A stretch of 64,000 bases of DNA from Kineococcus sp. NBC_00420 (GCF_036021035.1 NZ_CP107930.1:4092001-4156000), one strand, 5' to 3'. Counted from the stretch's first letter, positions 51,012 through 60,141 are shown. Notes: a model not told the origin generated them from the letters alone. Numbers and translations: made by a program.

Positions 51012-52805
51012 TCAGCTCACCGCACGCAGCAGGGCGTGGCGCAGGGTGGAGAACTCGGCGAGGCTGTCGGCCAGCCCACCCGGCCGCGACCGCAGCAGCC
51101 AGCACGCCCGCTGCTCCTCGAGCAGGTCGTCGAGCTCGGGGAGCATCCGCGCCGCCGCGGTCGCCTCGAACGAACCGTCGCTCTCGCGGGCCTGCAGGAC
51201 GCGGACGGCGAACTCGCTGAGCCGCAGCGCCTGGGTGAGTTCGCGCAGCACGACGTCCCCGTCGGAGGCGGCGGGTTCCGCGGTGCGCAGGTCGAGCAGG
51301 CAGTCGGTGAGGATCCGCTGCGCGGTGGTCAGGGCGTCCGCGCTCGGCACGGCCCACGGCGCCAGGTCGTCGGTCTCGCGCAGGGCGAGGACCAGCGGCG
51401 AGGCGTTGAGCACCGGGGTGCCGAGGACGTGGCAGACCTTCCCCGCCCGCACGAGGACGTCGCCGGTCACCCCCTGCGGGTCCAGCAGCAGCCTCGTGTC
51501 GAGGACCTCGGCGACGTCCAGGTCGCGGTTGCTCTCCAGCGACCACGACACCGCGCCGCCGAACAGCACCGGGCCGAAGGCGACCGACGGCGGGTCCCAG
51601 TGCCCGTGGTCACCCCAGGAGGTGTTCAGGTACCCCTGCGCGGAGTTCGCCAGGCCGACCTCGGCCGCGTCGACCATGTTCCCCAGCGCGTTCTCCCACC
51701 GGCCGAGCAGCGAGTTCCAGTTGCTGGCGCCCGGGGCGACCCAGAACGGGATGCCCGCGTCGAGCAGCAGCTTGGCGCGGTCGCGGAACCCGTCGCGGAG
51801 CTTGGTGATGTCGACCCCGAGGCTGCGCCACTCCTGGACCTGGTCCGGCTGCGCGGCGTCGACGACCTCGGCCAGCAGACCGGGGGAGTCGTACTGCCAG
51901 ACGACGGGGATCGCGCCGGCGGGGACCTTGTCCATCAGTTCGGGGTGGTCGCCGAAGACGTCGGCCCAGAACTCCACGGTGTAGCCGCGGTCCAGCCAGG
52001 GCTGCATGACCTCGGTGACGTAGTCGAAGTACACCGTGCCCAGGCCGACCTCCTCGGCCCGCTGGCGGCTCTTGCCCTGGCCGAGTTCCCACGGTTCGTC
52101 GGCACCGATGTTGATGCGCTTCGTCCGGAAGTTCGGGGTGACGTCCTCGAGGAGCTCCTGGACGAACGCGGCGTTCTCGGAGGTCGGTTCGACGGTGCTC
52201 GGCGGGCGGTGCTGGCCGCGCATCGTGAACCCGTCCTCGTTCTCGGCGCGCTTGAGGTGCTCGGGGACCTTGAGGAACCGTTCCATGTGTCCGAGGGTGT
52301 TCTGGTTGCAGACCAGTTCGATGCCCTTGGACGCGCACAGCGCGTCGAGCCACTGCAGGTCCTCCGCGGTCAGCGGGGAGGCGTCCTGCCAGACGGCCTG
52401 CTGGCCCGTGAACGCGTAGGTGTGCTCGGTGTAGAGCTCGAGGGAGTTGATGCGGGCCAGGTCGAGGACCTCGACCCAGCGGGCCAGGGTGCGGCGGGTC
52501 GGCACCCGGTCGCGGCTGATGTCGAGCATGAAACCGCGGACGGGGAAGTCCGGGTGGTCGGTGATCGAGTAGCTCGTCGTCGCGAAGTCGCGGTCGGCGC
52601 GCAGCTGGTCGAGCGCGGCGAGGCCGTAGCGCAGACCCGCGGTGTCGGAGTGGGTGAGCGTGACCCCGGCCGCGGAGGTCTCCAGGGAGAAACCCTGGGC
52701 CGGGACCGAGGCGTCGAGGACGACGCGCACGGGGGCGTCGACGGCCGGGCCGACGCCGGTCTGCACCGACAGCGTCTTCGGGCGGGGGAAGGGGGTGACA
52801 GGCAC
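51012..52805 (-). CDS. GH20-like beta-N-acetylhexosaminidase
   Basis: 597-aa glycoside hydrolase. An N-terminal GH20b-type domain (about 1-85) is followed by the catalytic barrel (FPVRGFMLDISRDRVPTRRTL, then INIGADEPWELGQGKSR). The Asp-Glu pair is kept but the usual His-x-Gly-Gly-Asp-Glu reads Ile-Gly-Ala-Asp-Glu, so it belongs to a divergent subgroup. There is no signal peptide. A C-terminal helical region (about 440-597) follows. It would release terminal N-acetylhexosamine from imported glycans. Confidence 0.85.
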   Translation of the reverse strand: MPVTPFPRPKTLSVQTGVGPAVDAPVRVVLDASVPAQGFSLETSAAGVTLTHSDTAGLRYGLAALDQLRADRDFATTSYSITDHPDFPVRGFMLDISRDRVPTRRTLARWVEVLDLARINSLELYTEHTYAFTGQQAVWQDASPLTAEDLQWLDALCASKGIELVCNQNTLGHMERFLKVPEHLKRAENEDGFTMRGQHRPPSTVEPTSENAAFVQELLEDVTPNFRTKRINIGADEPWELGQGKSRQRAEEVGLGTVYFDYVTEVMQPWLDRGYTVEFWADVFGDHPELMDKVPAGAIPVVWQYDSPGLLAEVVDAAQPDQVQEWRSLGVDITKLRDGFRDRAKLLLDAGIPFWVAPGASNWNSLLGRWENALGNMVDAAEVGLANSAQGYLNTSWGDHGHWDPPSVAFGPVLFGGAVSWSLESNRDLDVAEVLDTRLLLDPQGVTGDVLVRAGKVCHVLGTPVLNASPLVLALRETDDLAPWAVPSADALTTAQRILTDCLLDLRTAEPAASDGDVVLRELTQALRLSEFAVRVLQARESDGSFEATAAARMLPELDDLLEEQRACWLLRSRPGGLADSLAEFSTLRHALLRAVS

Positions 52806-52847
52806 GGGAGGAGCTCCAGGTCGTGGGTGGTTCGGGGAGGGCGGGCG

Positions 52848-53723
52848 TCAGCCCTTGACGGCGCCGGCGACCATGCCCTTGGTCATGGCGTTCTGGACGA
52901 GGATGAAGACGATGAGGACGGGCACGGCGACGAGGGTCGAACCGGCCATCACCCCGGCCCAGTCGGTCTCCTGCAGGTTGGAGGAGAACGTCTTCAGCCA
53001 GACCGGCAGGGTCAGCCGGTCGCCCGAGGCGAGGATCACGAAGGCGAGCGTGAACTCGTTCCACGCGACGAGGAAACCGAAGACGCCCGTCGCGACGAGA
53101 CCGGGCCCGAGCAGCGGCACGGTCACCCGGAAGAAGGCGCCGAACCGCGAGCAGCCGTCCATCATGGCCGCCTCCTCGAGCTCGACGGGGACCCCGTCGA
53201 CGAAACCCTTCAGCATCCACACTGTGAACGGGACGATGAGGCCGACGTAGAGCAGCGACAGGCCCGGCACGGAACCGAGCATGCCCCAGCCGTCGAGCAT
53301 CCGGTACTGGGAGATGAAGAGCGCCTCGGCCGGGATCATCTGCACGACGAGGACCCCGACGAGAACCGCCCGGCGACCGACGAAGGAGAACCGGCTCAGC
53401 GCCACCGAGCCGAGGACGGCGGCCAGCAGGGAGACGGCCACGGCCAGGAACGTCACGGCCGCGCTGAAGCCGAGCGATCGCCAGAACAGGGAGTCGTGGA
53501 AGATCTGCTGGAACGCGTGCACGCTCGGGTGGATCGGGGCCAGCAGCGGTGGCGTGTCGCGCAGCCGGTCGGCCGGCATGAGCGCCGAGTTGATCATCCA
53601 GTAGATCGGGAAGGCCCAGATGAGGGCGAGCACGATCGCCACGACGTTCCACACCGCGCGGTGCTTGTTCTTGGCCGACCGGGTCGTGTCGAACAGTCGG
53701 GGGGTTTCCGTGGCCGTTGCCAT
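52848..53723 (-). CDS. Carbohydrate ABC transporter permease (MalG type)
   Basis: 291-aa inner-membrane permease with six hydrophobic segments. The EAA loop reads VPVELEEAAMMDGCSRFGAFFRVTVPLLGPGL, as in MalG-family proteins. ATG shares one base with the stop of the preceding permease gene. No ATPase gene is in the cluster, so a shared MsiK-like ATPase, common in actinobacteria, is likely (inference). Confidence 0.93.
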   Translation of the reverse strand: MATATETPRLFDTTRSAKNKHRAVWNVVAIVLALIWAFPIYWMINSALMPADRLRDTPPLLAPIHPSVHAFQQIFHDSLFWRSLGFSAAVTFLAVAVSLLAAVLGSVALSRFSFVGRRAVLVGVLVVQMIPAEALFISQYRMLDGWGMLGSVPGLSLLYVGLIVPFTVWMLKGFVDGVPVELEEAAMMDGCSRFGAFFRVTVPLLGPGLVATGVFGFLVAWNEFTLAFVILASGDRLTLPVWLKTFSSNLQETDWAGVMAGSTLVAVPVLIVFILVQNAMTKGMVAGAVKG

Positions 53724-54712
53724 CAGAGGTCTCCCTGCTTCATGAGGGTCCGCATGTACCGGAAGGTCAGGACGAGGACGAGGAGCAGCATGACGGTGGC
53801 CAGGGCCGAGGCGACGCCGTAGTTGCCGCCGCTGATGCCGGTCTCGTAGACGTAGGTCCCGAGCAGGTTCGTGGCCTTGTTGTTGCCCGCGCTGGACTGC
53901 AGCACGTTGATCTGGGTGAAGACCTTGAGGTCCCAGATGATCTGCAGCATGAAGAGCAGCAGGACGACCGGCTGGATGATCGGGAGCACCACGGAACGCA
54001 GCCGGGTCCAGCCGTTGGCGCCGTCGAGCTGAGCGGCCTCCAGGACCTCCTCGTCGACCTGGTTCAGGGCCGCGTAGGTGGACAGCGTCACCAGCGGCGC
54101 CGACGTCCAGATCACCGCGATCGCGGCGATCGCGAAGAAGCTCCACGGGCTGCCCGCGAGCCAGGAGTAGCCGCGGAAGCTCTCCAGGCCCATCGAGGTG
54201 AGGATCCAGTTCAGCAACCCGTAGCGCGGTTCGACCAGCCACTTGTAGACGGTCAGGGCCGCGAGCGGCGGCATGGCCCAGGCGAGGACCAGGGCGATCT
54301 GCAGCAGGATGCGCGGGACGACCGAGAGTTGCTGCATCAGCACCGCGAGCGCGATGCCGACCCCCATCGTGAGCACCGCGCAGACCGCGCAGAACGCCAC
54401 GGAGCGCGCGACCACGGTCCAGAAGTAGGAGTCCGTGAGGATCTGGGTGTAGTTGTCGAGACCCACCCACGTGGGCGGACGGCCGAACTGCTGGGCCAGC
54501 CCGAACTCCTGGAAGGACATGATGAACTGCTTGACCATCGGGTAGCCGAGGGAGACGACCACGAGCACGACGGGCAGGACCAGCAGGAGGTACGGGACCA
54601 CCAGCGAGCTGCGACGACGCCGCGGTCGGGACCGACCCCGGCCCGGGGCGGGAACCCCCGGAGCGAGGGTCGGTGCGCTGCTGACGCCGGCGCTGAGCTG
54701 ATCGGACACCAC
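53723..54712 (-). CDS. Carbohydrate ABC transporter permease (MalF type)
   Basis: 329 aa, with a basic N-terminal segment RSRPRRRRSS before the first membrane helix and six hydrophobic segments. The EAA loop reads VDEEVLEAAQLDGANGWTRLRSVVLPII. Start GTG 54712 (GTG 54709 is possible). Partner of the MalG-type permease. Confidence 0.93.
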   Translation of the reverse strand: MVSDQLSAGVSSAPTLAPGVPAPGRGRSRPRRRRSSLVVPYLLLVLPVVLVVVSLGYPMVKQFIMSFQEFGLAQQFGRPPTWVGLDNYTQILTDSYFWTVVARSVAFCAVCAVLTMGVGIALAVLMQQLSVVPRILLQIALVLAWAMPPLAALTVYKWLVEPRYGLLNWILTSMGLESFRGYSWLAGSPWSFFAIAAIAVIWTSAPLVTLSTYAALNQVDEEVLEAAQLDGANGWTRLRSVVLPIIQPVVLLLFMLQIIWDLKVFTQINVLQSSAGNNKATNLLGTYVYETGISGGNYGVASALATVMLLLVLVLTFRYMRTLMKQGDL

Positions 54713-54748
54713 GGTTCTCCTCCTGCTGGTCCTCGAGATCTCTTCGGG

Positions 54749-56038
54749 TCAGCTCTTGTTGAGCGCGTCCGCGATGGTCTTGTCCACGTCGGCGGCGACG
54801 GTCTTGACGTCCTCGCCCTTGGCGATGCGCACCCAGAAGTCGCGGGGGACGTTGTTGCCGTCGAGGACGCCCCACTGCGGGGAGTTCGGCGTGAGGACGG
54901 AGTTCTCGATGATCTCCTGGGCGATGGAACCGGTCGGGCCGGTCAGCGCGGAGGCGAAGGAGGTGCGGCCGGGGATCCAGCCGCCGATCTTGGCCATGTC
55001 GGTCATGAAGTCGTCGCCGTACATCAACTTCATGAGCGACTTCGACAGGTCGACGTTGTGGTTGTTCGCCGAGATGCCCAGGCTCGAACCGCCGGAGAAC
55101 GTCTTGCCGATGCTGCCCGGGGTCAGACCCGGGAGGGCCAGGACGCCGACCTTGTCCGCGTCCCACATGGCCTGGTCGATCTTGGCCGAGGCGACGTTGA
55201 GGGCGCTGTACATGCCGATCTTGCCGTCGTTGAACAACTGGTACGCAGCCTGCACGTTCTCGTTGGAGTCGAGGGCGTACTTGGTGGCGTTGAGCATGAG
55301 GTCCTGGACCTGGGCCAGGGCGGCCTGCGAGCCGGGGTCGGACAGCATGCCCTTCCAGGTGTCGCCGTCCTTCTCGGCGTACTGGCCGTCGTGGGTGAAC
55401 AACCAGCCCTCGTTGGTGTGCGGGTCGGCGCCGGGGAAGTAGATGCCGGAGAAGTCCGGGTTCTTCTCGGGGTTCGCGGTGTTCAGGGCCTTCGCGGCGG
55501 CGACGAGTTCGTCGAGGCTGGTCGGGACGGCGATGCCGGCCGCCGCGAACAGGTCCTTGCGGTAGTAGTACACGCGGGCCCCGGCGTACATCGGGGTGGC
55601 GTAGAGCTTGCCCTCCCACGAACCGGCGTCGATGAAGCTCTGGATGAGGTCGCTGCCGCCGAGTTCGTCCTCCATGTCGGAGATGTCGAGCAGGGCGCCG
55701 ACCGAGGAGAACAGCGCGACCTGGGTGTTGCCGAACTCGACGACGTCGGGGCTCTCGTCCTTGCTGGCGAGGCTGGTCTGCAGCTTGGAGACGATGCCGT
55801 CCCACTGCTGGACCTGGATGTTCAGGGTGGCGCCGGCGTTCTCGGCCTCGAACGCCTTCTTCAGCGCGGCCTGCGTCTCGTCGGGGACGGAGTCCTGCAT
55901 GAACCAGACGGTGAGGGACTTCGCGTCCCCACCACCGCCGGAGGTGCCGGAGGAGCTGTCGCCGCCGCAGGCGGCGAGGCCGCCGAGGAGGGCGGCGCCG
56001 GAGGCGCTGGCGAGCAGGGATCGCCGGGTGAGGTTCAT
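54749..56038 (-). CDS. Carbohydrate ABC transporter substrate-binding lipoprotein
   Basis: 429-aa family 1 solute-binding protein. The N-terminus MNLTRRSLLASASGAALL has a twin arginine and a lipobox LAACGG, so it is probably a Tat-exported lipoprotein. Domain features include VPDETQAALKKAFEAENAG, DVVEFGNTQVALFSSVGALLDIS, TPMYAGARVYYYRKDLF and GGSSLGISANNHN. First gene of the glycan-import operon, preceded by about 215 bp of promoter region shared with the ROK regulator. Confidence 0.93.
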   Translation of the reverse strand: MNLTRRSLLASASGAALLGGLAACGGDSSSGTSGGGGDAKSLTVWFMQDSVPDETQAALKKAFEAENAGATLNIQVQQWDGIVSKLQTSLASKDESPDVVEFGNTQVALFSSVGALLDISDMEDELGGSDLIQSFIDAGSWEGKLYATPMYAGARVYYYRKDLFAAAGIAVPTSLDELVAAAKALNTANPEKNPDFSGIYFPGADPHTNEGWLFTHDGQYAEKDGDTWKGMLSDPGSQAALAQVQDLMLNATKYALDSNENVQAAYQLFNDGKIGMYSALNVASAKIDQAMWDADKVGVLALPGLTPGSIGKTFSGGSSLGISANNHNVDLSKSLMKLMYGDDFMTDMAKIGGWIPGRTSFASALTGPTGSIAQEIIENSVLTPNSPQWGVLDGNNVPRDFWVRIAKGEDVKTVAADVDKTIADALNKS

Positions 56039-56158
56039 GGGGGCGGCAACCTTTCGAGGTCCGGAGCGACGGTGCTGGCGGTGGAGCAGGTGTGCTGGAC
56101 GGGCGGTGAGCGTTCGACTCTGCGTTGAGTCTCGACACCCCGGCGTTCGCATGACAAG

Positions 56159-56179
56159 TGTTAGGACACCTGCTTAACA
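56159..56179. promoter_or_regulatory. Inverted repeat in the SBP/ROK divergent promoter region
   Basis: TGTTAGG...CTTAACA (6 of 7 positions) in a conspicuously AT-rich patch of the 215-bp gap between the substrate-binding protein and the ROK regulator. It is a candidate operator of the divergent ROK repressor. The rest of the gap shows no further recognisable element. Confidence 0.4.
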
Positions 56180-56253
56180 AGAATGTAACCCTCCCTGCCC
56201 ATCTCGTGAAGGGGGACTTGCCGGGAGATTCGTAGGTAGGGGAAACTAATCCT

Positions 56254-57426
56254 GTGACCATCCCCGCGGTGCCCGTCCCGACGCCGCACCCGACGCCGTG
56301 GCGCGCCTCCGCGCGCGGCCTGCGGCCCAGCGCGAAGGTCCTGCCCTCGCACGCCCGCGCGCACAACCGCTCCGTCGTGCTGGGGCTCCTCTTCCACGAG
56401 GGGCCGGTGTCGCGCGCCGACCTGGCCCGGGCCACCGGCCTCACCCGGGTGACGGTCTCGGAGATCGTGGCGGACCTGCTGACCGACGGGCTCGTCGCCG
56501 AGCTGGGCCTGCGGCCGGAGGGACGCGTCGGCAAGCCCGCCATGATGGTGGGGCTGCGCTCGGCGGAGCACCACGTCGTCGCCGTCGACCTGCAGCGGCT
56601 GCCCGCCGCCCGCATCGCCGTCCTGGACCTGTCGGGGGCGATCGTCACCGAGAGCACCACCGACTTCACCGGCCTCCGCGGCGAGGACGCCGTCACCGCG
56701 CTCGACGGACTGTGTCGCGAGGTGATGGCCGCCGCGGGGCAACGGGTCGTCGGGGTGGGGATCGGGACCCCCGGCATCGTCGACGAGACGGGGGGTGTCG
56801 TGGAGTCCTCCCGGTTGGGCTGGACGGGCCTGCCCCTGGGTCAGCGCCTGTCCGCGTCCCTCGGGGTGGGCGTCCACGTCGCCAACGACGCGGACACCGC
56901 GGCCCTCGCCGAGTTCACCTACGGCGAGGCGTCCTCATCGGGATTCATGACGGTCGTCGTCGGTCAGGGCGTCGGGGCTGGACTCGTCCTCGACGGCCGT
57001 CTCGTCCGCGGGCACCGCCTCGCCGCGGGGGAGATCGGCCACCTCACGGTGGACCCGAAGGGCGAGCCCTGCGAGTGCGGCCGGCGGGGCTGCCTCGAGA
57101 CGATCGTGGCCCCGACCTACCTGGCGCGGACCCTCGAGGGGCGGAGCCCGGCCCGGCGGCGGACGGCGTTGCGTGACGCCGGTCGTCGCCTGGGTGCGGT
57201 CCTGGCCCCGATCGTCGCCGCCCTCGACCTCGAGGAGGTCATCCTCACCGGACCGGGGGAGCTGCTCGACGGCCCCCTCCTCGAGGCGGCCCGCGAGACC
57301 GTCGACGCCACGTGCCTCCCCTCCGACGCCGGAGCGCCGCAGGTGCGGATGGCGGAGCTCGGCGCCAACGGCGTGCTGCAGGGCGCCGCCGCCCTCGTGC
57401 TCTTCGGCGAGTTCGGCTTCAGCTGA
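56254..57426 (+). CDS. ROK family transcriptional repressor (NagC/XylR type)
   Basis: 390 aa. The N-terminal winged HTH (about 33-90) reads HNRSVVLGLLFHEGPVSRADLARATGLTRVTVSEI. The ROK domain (about 105-385) has VVGVGIGTPGIVDE, VANDADTAALAEF, GVGAGLVLDG and the zinc motif CECGRRGCLETI. Start GTG 56254. Divergent from the importer operon, which it presumably represses until a sugar or sugar phosphate binds. Confidence 0.92.
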   Translation: MTIPAVPVPTPHPTPWRASARGLRPSAKVLPSHARAHNRSVVLGLLFHEGPVSRADLARATGLTRVTVSEIVADLLTDGLVAELGLRPEGRVGKPAMMVGLRSAEHHVVAVDLQRLPAARIAVLDLSGAIVTESTTDFTGLRGEDAVTALDGLCREVMAAAGQRVVGVGIGTPGIVDETGGVVESSRLGWTGLPLGQRLSASLGVGVHVANDADTAALAEFTYGEASSSGFMTVVVGQGVGAGLVLDGRLVRGHRLAAGEIGHLTVDPKGEPCECGRRGCLETIVAPTYLARTLEGRSPARRRTALRDAGRRLGAVLAPIVAALDLEEVILTGPGELLDGPLLEAARETVDATCLPSDAGAPQVRMAELGANGVLQGAAALVLFGEFGFS

Positions 57427-57438
57427 CAGGCTGGGGCG

Positions 57439-57913
57439 GTGAGCGAACCCCTCGAGGTCGTGGCACGCGCAGGACCGCGCGGACTTCCACGCGATCCCAC
57501 TCCCGCGGCTGCGTGACCAGCTCGTCGTCGAGCACGAGGGTCGTGTCGTGGGCGATCTCATGGTCAAGGTCGAGGACGCGTGGGCCCAGCGCGAGGTGCG
57601 CGACCGTGGCCGGGGTGTGCAGGCGGAGCTCGGGTGGGCCCTGGCGCCGGCTGCGACCGGCCGGGGGTTCGCCACCGAGGCGGTGCGGGAGGTGATCCGA
57701 ACGTGCTTCTCGGACCTCGGCCTGCGCCGCCTCACGGCCAACGCCTTCGCGGACAACGAGGCCTCGTGCCGGCTCGCCGAGCGGGTCGGGATGCGTCGGG
57801 AGTCCTACTGCGTCGGCGAATCCCTGCACCGTGACCTCGGGTGGGTCGACAGCGTCGGGTACGCCCTGCTCGCGAGCGGGTGGATGGGAAGCACGTCCGG
57901 CCCCGCAGCGTGA
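57439..57913 (+). pseudogene. GNAT N-acetyltransferase, 5'-truncated and frameshifted
   Basis: The C-terminal two-thirds of a GNAT domain are clear: DQLVVEHEGRVVGDLMVKVED, VQAELGWALAPAATGRGFATEAV (acetyl-CoA loop) and ADNEASCRLAERVGMRRES. The likely original start, GTG 57439 (SEPLEVV), is in a different frame from the rest and about 50 residues of the normal N-terminus are missing between 57460 and 57470. This fits an internal deletion. A shorter protein from GTG 57548 (121 aa) might still be made but would lack the first strand and helices. Confidence 0.7.
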
Positions 57914-57924
57914 CCGCTGCGGGG
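57901..57924. terminator. Bidirectional terminator with stop codon in the loop
   Basis: CCCCGCAGCG / CGCTGCGGGG, a perfect 10-bp stem. The 4-nt loop TGAC includes the GNAT stop codon. The minus-strand HNH gene ends 11 nt further, so the hairpin serves both convergent genes. Confidence 0.8.
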
Positions 57925-57934
57925 CTGTCGTGTC

Positions 57935-59368
57935 TCAGAACGGAGGATGGTCGGGCAGGCTCGGCCAGAGTTCCTTCGGTGTCCCGAGCCGCTGGGCGAT
58001 TCTGGCGTCGTGGGCCTTCGTGGCTTCGAAGACGTACTGGGTCTTGAAGCGGTGGTGGCCCCGGCAGTACGCGCGGAGGTTGTTCGCGGTGGTCTGACCT
58101 TCCGGCCAGGGGATCTCGTGGTCGAGGTCGCAGTTGACGGCGGGGACGTGGCAGCCGGGCGCGGTGCAGTACTCATCGCGTGCGGTGATGAAGCGGCGCA
58201 TGGCGTCGGTGATGGCGTAGGCCTTGGCGCCGACGTCAATGACGTCTCGGGTTCCGGGTGAGTAGATGACCTTGCGCCACATCGCGCCGGTGGTGGTGGC
58301 GAGCTCGCGAGCGACGTGGGCCGGGACGGGGCCGACGCCGTCGACGGTGGCTTCCTCGTCGTCGAGGCCGAGGAGGGTGGTCGCGTCGATGCGGACGTGG
58401 ACCTGCACCGACGTCGCAGGGCGGTGGGTCCGCCCGATCACCGCGGGTGAATCAGCGGTGGCAGGTGTGGTGGGATCCGAGAGGGCGGGGACGGCGCGGT
58501 CCATGGCGTCGGTGAGCATGTCGACGATCACGTCGCGAACTCGCTGCCCGTGGGAGCGGGTGTCAGTGATGCCGGCCCTCTTCGCAGCGTCCGCGGCGTG
58601 GTCGGCGGCAGCATTGGTGTGCGCCACCAAGCGGAGGGCGAAGGCGGTGGGGGCGATGAACCCGAGGTGGCTGTGGAGGCCGTCCTCGCAGGGGGTGTGT
58701 CCCAGTCCGCGGGGGTCGTCGTTCTTCTCCAGAACGACGGATTCGTAGCCAGGGCTGAGAGCTCGGACTTTCCGGGAGCACTTGATGCCCAGTTTCCGTC
58801 CGGTCAGACCTGCCTGTGCGTGCAGGACTACCTCGGTGAGGTAGTCCTGCAGGGCCGCGGTGTAGTCCTCTCCTTGGAGGAGTTTCTCGCCCTCCTCGGC
58901 GTGGACGGAGGTGACGCGTCCGTCGGGATCGACCTCTTCGGTGAGGGTGGCGATGCGGGCGCCGAGGCGTTCGGCGTGGTCTTCGATGGTGCGGGCCTGG
59001 TAGCGGGTGACGCTGCCGTTGGCGACGGCTTGCCAGAGGGTGCGGTGGTCGTGGCCTCTGCGCCAGGCGTTGTGGATGGTGGCGCGGGCGCGGTCGAAGT
59101 CCATACCTTCGTCGCGGGAGTACTCCTCGGCGACGAGGTCGACGGCAGCCTCCCGGCGGTCGAACCCGGATCCCGTGATGGTGACGCCGCGGTCCTCGAG
59201 CTGGTCGAGGTCGGGGTGGGGGGAGTCGTGGACCATCCGGACGGTGTCGGCGACGCCGAGGAAGAAGAGGGCGTGGGCGGCGTCGGCGAAGCGGCGGTAC
59301 TTGCCTGGCAGGCCGAAGGCGACCCCGGTGGGGGCCTCTTCCGTCCGCTCTGCGAGTGCCGCCGTCAT
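57935..59368 (-). CDS. DUF222/HNH endonuclease family protein (13E12-repeat type)
   Basis: 477 aa. The N-terminal about 300 residues form a DUF222-like helical region (WRRGHDHRTLWQAVANGSVTRYQARTIEDHAERLG). The C-terminus is an HNH nuclease with CTAPGCHVPAVNCDLDHEIPWPEGQTTANNLRAYCRGHHRFK: two Cys, the DLDHE active-site segment, Asn and the C-x2-HH end. Such proteins occur in many copies in actinobacterial genomes and are often mobile. The gene has its own clear promoter. Confidence 0.9.
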   Translation of the reverse strand: MTAALAERTEEAPTGVAFGLPGKYRRFADAAHALFFLGVADTVRMVHDSPHPDLDQLEDRGVTITGSGFDRREAAVDLVAEEYSRDEGMDFDRARATIHNAWRRGHDHRTLWQAVANGSVTRYQARTIEDHAERLGARIATLTEEVDPDGRVTSVHAEEGEKLLQGEDYTAALQDYLTEVVLHAQAGLTGRKLGIKCSRKVRALSPGYESVVLEKNDDPRGLGHTPCEDGLHSHLGFIAPTAFALRLVAHTNAAADHAADAAKRAGITDTRSHGQRVRDVIVDMLTDAMDRAVPALSDPTTPATADSPAVIGRTHRPATSVQVHVRIDATTLLGLDDEEATVDGVGPVPAHVARELATTTGAMWRKVIYSPGTRDVIDVGAKAYAITDAMRRFITARDEYCTAPGCHVPAVNCDLDHEIPWPEGQTTANNLRAYCRGHHRFKTQYVFEATKAHDARIAQRLGTPKELWPSLPDHPPF

Positions 59369-59374
59369 GTCCTG

Positions 59375-59403
59375 AGTCTATCGTGTTCGAGCCTTTCGAA
59401 CAA
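59375..59403 (-). promoter_or_regulatory. Promoter of the HNH gene (leaderless)
   Basis: Minus strand: -35 TTGTTC (59403-59398), 17-bp spacer, -10 TAGACT (59380-59375), 6-nt spacer, ATG 59368. The best-formed promoter in the window. Confidence 0.65.
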
Positions 59404-59667
59404 GCAAACAGTCTGTGCTGCAACGCTTTCACTGAGTCATGCAGATGCCAGCCCTTGACGGATCCGACGCTCGACCTCTATGGCGTGTCCTGCGGATCAA
59501 GAAGACGGCTGACATCGAGTCGGCGTGATCGTGCTTGCATGCGGCGGGAGAACAAACCAGTGACACCTTCGAACGCTTGTGCGAGCATGAGTGCGTCGTT
59601 CGGGAAGTACTGGCGCAGTAGCAGCTTCGTCAGCACTCCTCGATGTGCGTCTACGGGTGGAGGTTGT
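59404..59667. other. Lower-GC non-coding stretch
   Basis: About 264 bases with GC near one half by eye, against about 73% elsewhere. It holds no recognisable gene, RNA or repeat. A minus-strand frame (59478-59756) reads LLRQYFPNDALMLAQAFEGVTGLFSRRMQ, which could be a gene remnant, but it conflicts with the following gene and has no family signature. Confidence 0.4.
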
Positions 59668-60141
59668 GTGTTCAAGTCCTTGACCATCGGATCGTCGCCG
59701 GTAGCGACCGTCGACCTGAACCTGATCTCTGTTGAAGCGACGCAGGCCACGTTCACGATGAGCGTTCGTCACGCCAGCCCCGCGACGCATGACGTCACCT
59801 CTGACCTGTTCGATGAAGCCGTCGCTTTCGGCGAAGATCCAGGCGGCCCAGCGAGGCTACGACTGACGTTGAACTTCTCTGACGGGCAGTCGGTGGACAA
59901 CGTGTCCTCACTACAGCGGCAAGCCCCCACCAGCGGTGGTAGCGAACACTCCTCACCATCGGCCAGCGACTTGCCCCTGCTGGCCGGCGGTGAAGGCGGC
60001 TCGTACATGACCGACGACGACCCGACGCGAACCGCAGAACGGACTTTCCGGCTGCAGCCCCTGCCGGCGGGGAAGCTGGTGAGCATCGACTTCCGGTGGC
60101 CGGGACTGCAGATCCCTGACACGCGCACCGGGTGGACGTAA
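59668..60141 (+). CDS. Hypothetical protein, actinobacterial beta-rich type
   Basis: 157-aa protein from GTG 59668 (GGTGGAGG just upstream); the frame is open further upstream but with low-quality sequence. It is mostly beta-strand in character: VDLNLISVEATQATFTMSVRH, ARLRLTLNFSDG, AERTFRLQPLPAGKLVSIDFRWPGLQIPDTR. The closing LP-x-G-x-L...WP-x-x-x-I-P-x-T pattern is one I associate with uncharacterised actinobacterial proteins. Its base composition is below that of the core genes, suggesting transfer. It ends 17 bp before the IS remnant. Confidence 0.55.
   Translation: MFKSLTIGSSPVATVDLNLISVEATQATFTMSVRHASPATHDVTSDLFDEAVAFGEDPGGPARLRLTLNFSDGQSVDNVSSLQRQAPTSGGSEHSSPSASDLPLLAGGEGGSYMTDDDPTRTAERTFRLQPLPAGKLVSIDFRWPGLQIPDTRTGWT

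Noticed and set aside
48375-53822. 1815-aa plus-strand ORF
   Set aside because: Runs opposite to seven well-supported minus-strand genes (GH125, ROK, GH20, permease and nitrilase paralogue). It is a product of high GC and has low-complexity Arg/Gly/Asp/Val content.
52848-56777. 1309-aa minus-strand ORF joining permease and upstream frames
   Set aside because: Only the last 291 residues (from ATG 53723) are a real MalG-type permease; the rest overlaps the MalF-type permease and binding-protein genes out of frame.
59478-59756. Minus-strand 92-aa ORF with LLRQYFPNDALMLAQAFEGV
   Set aside because: It looks protein-like, but has no ribosome site or family signature and overlaps the better-supported plus-strand gene. 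It was kept only as a possible remnant.
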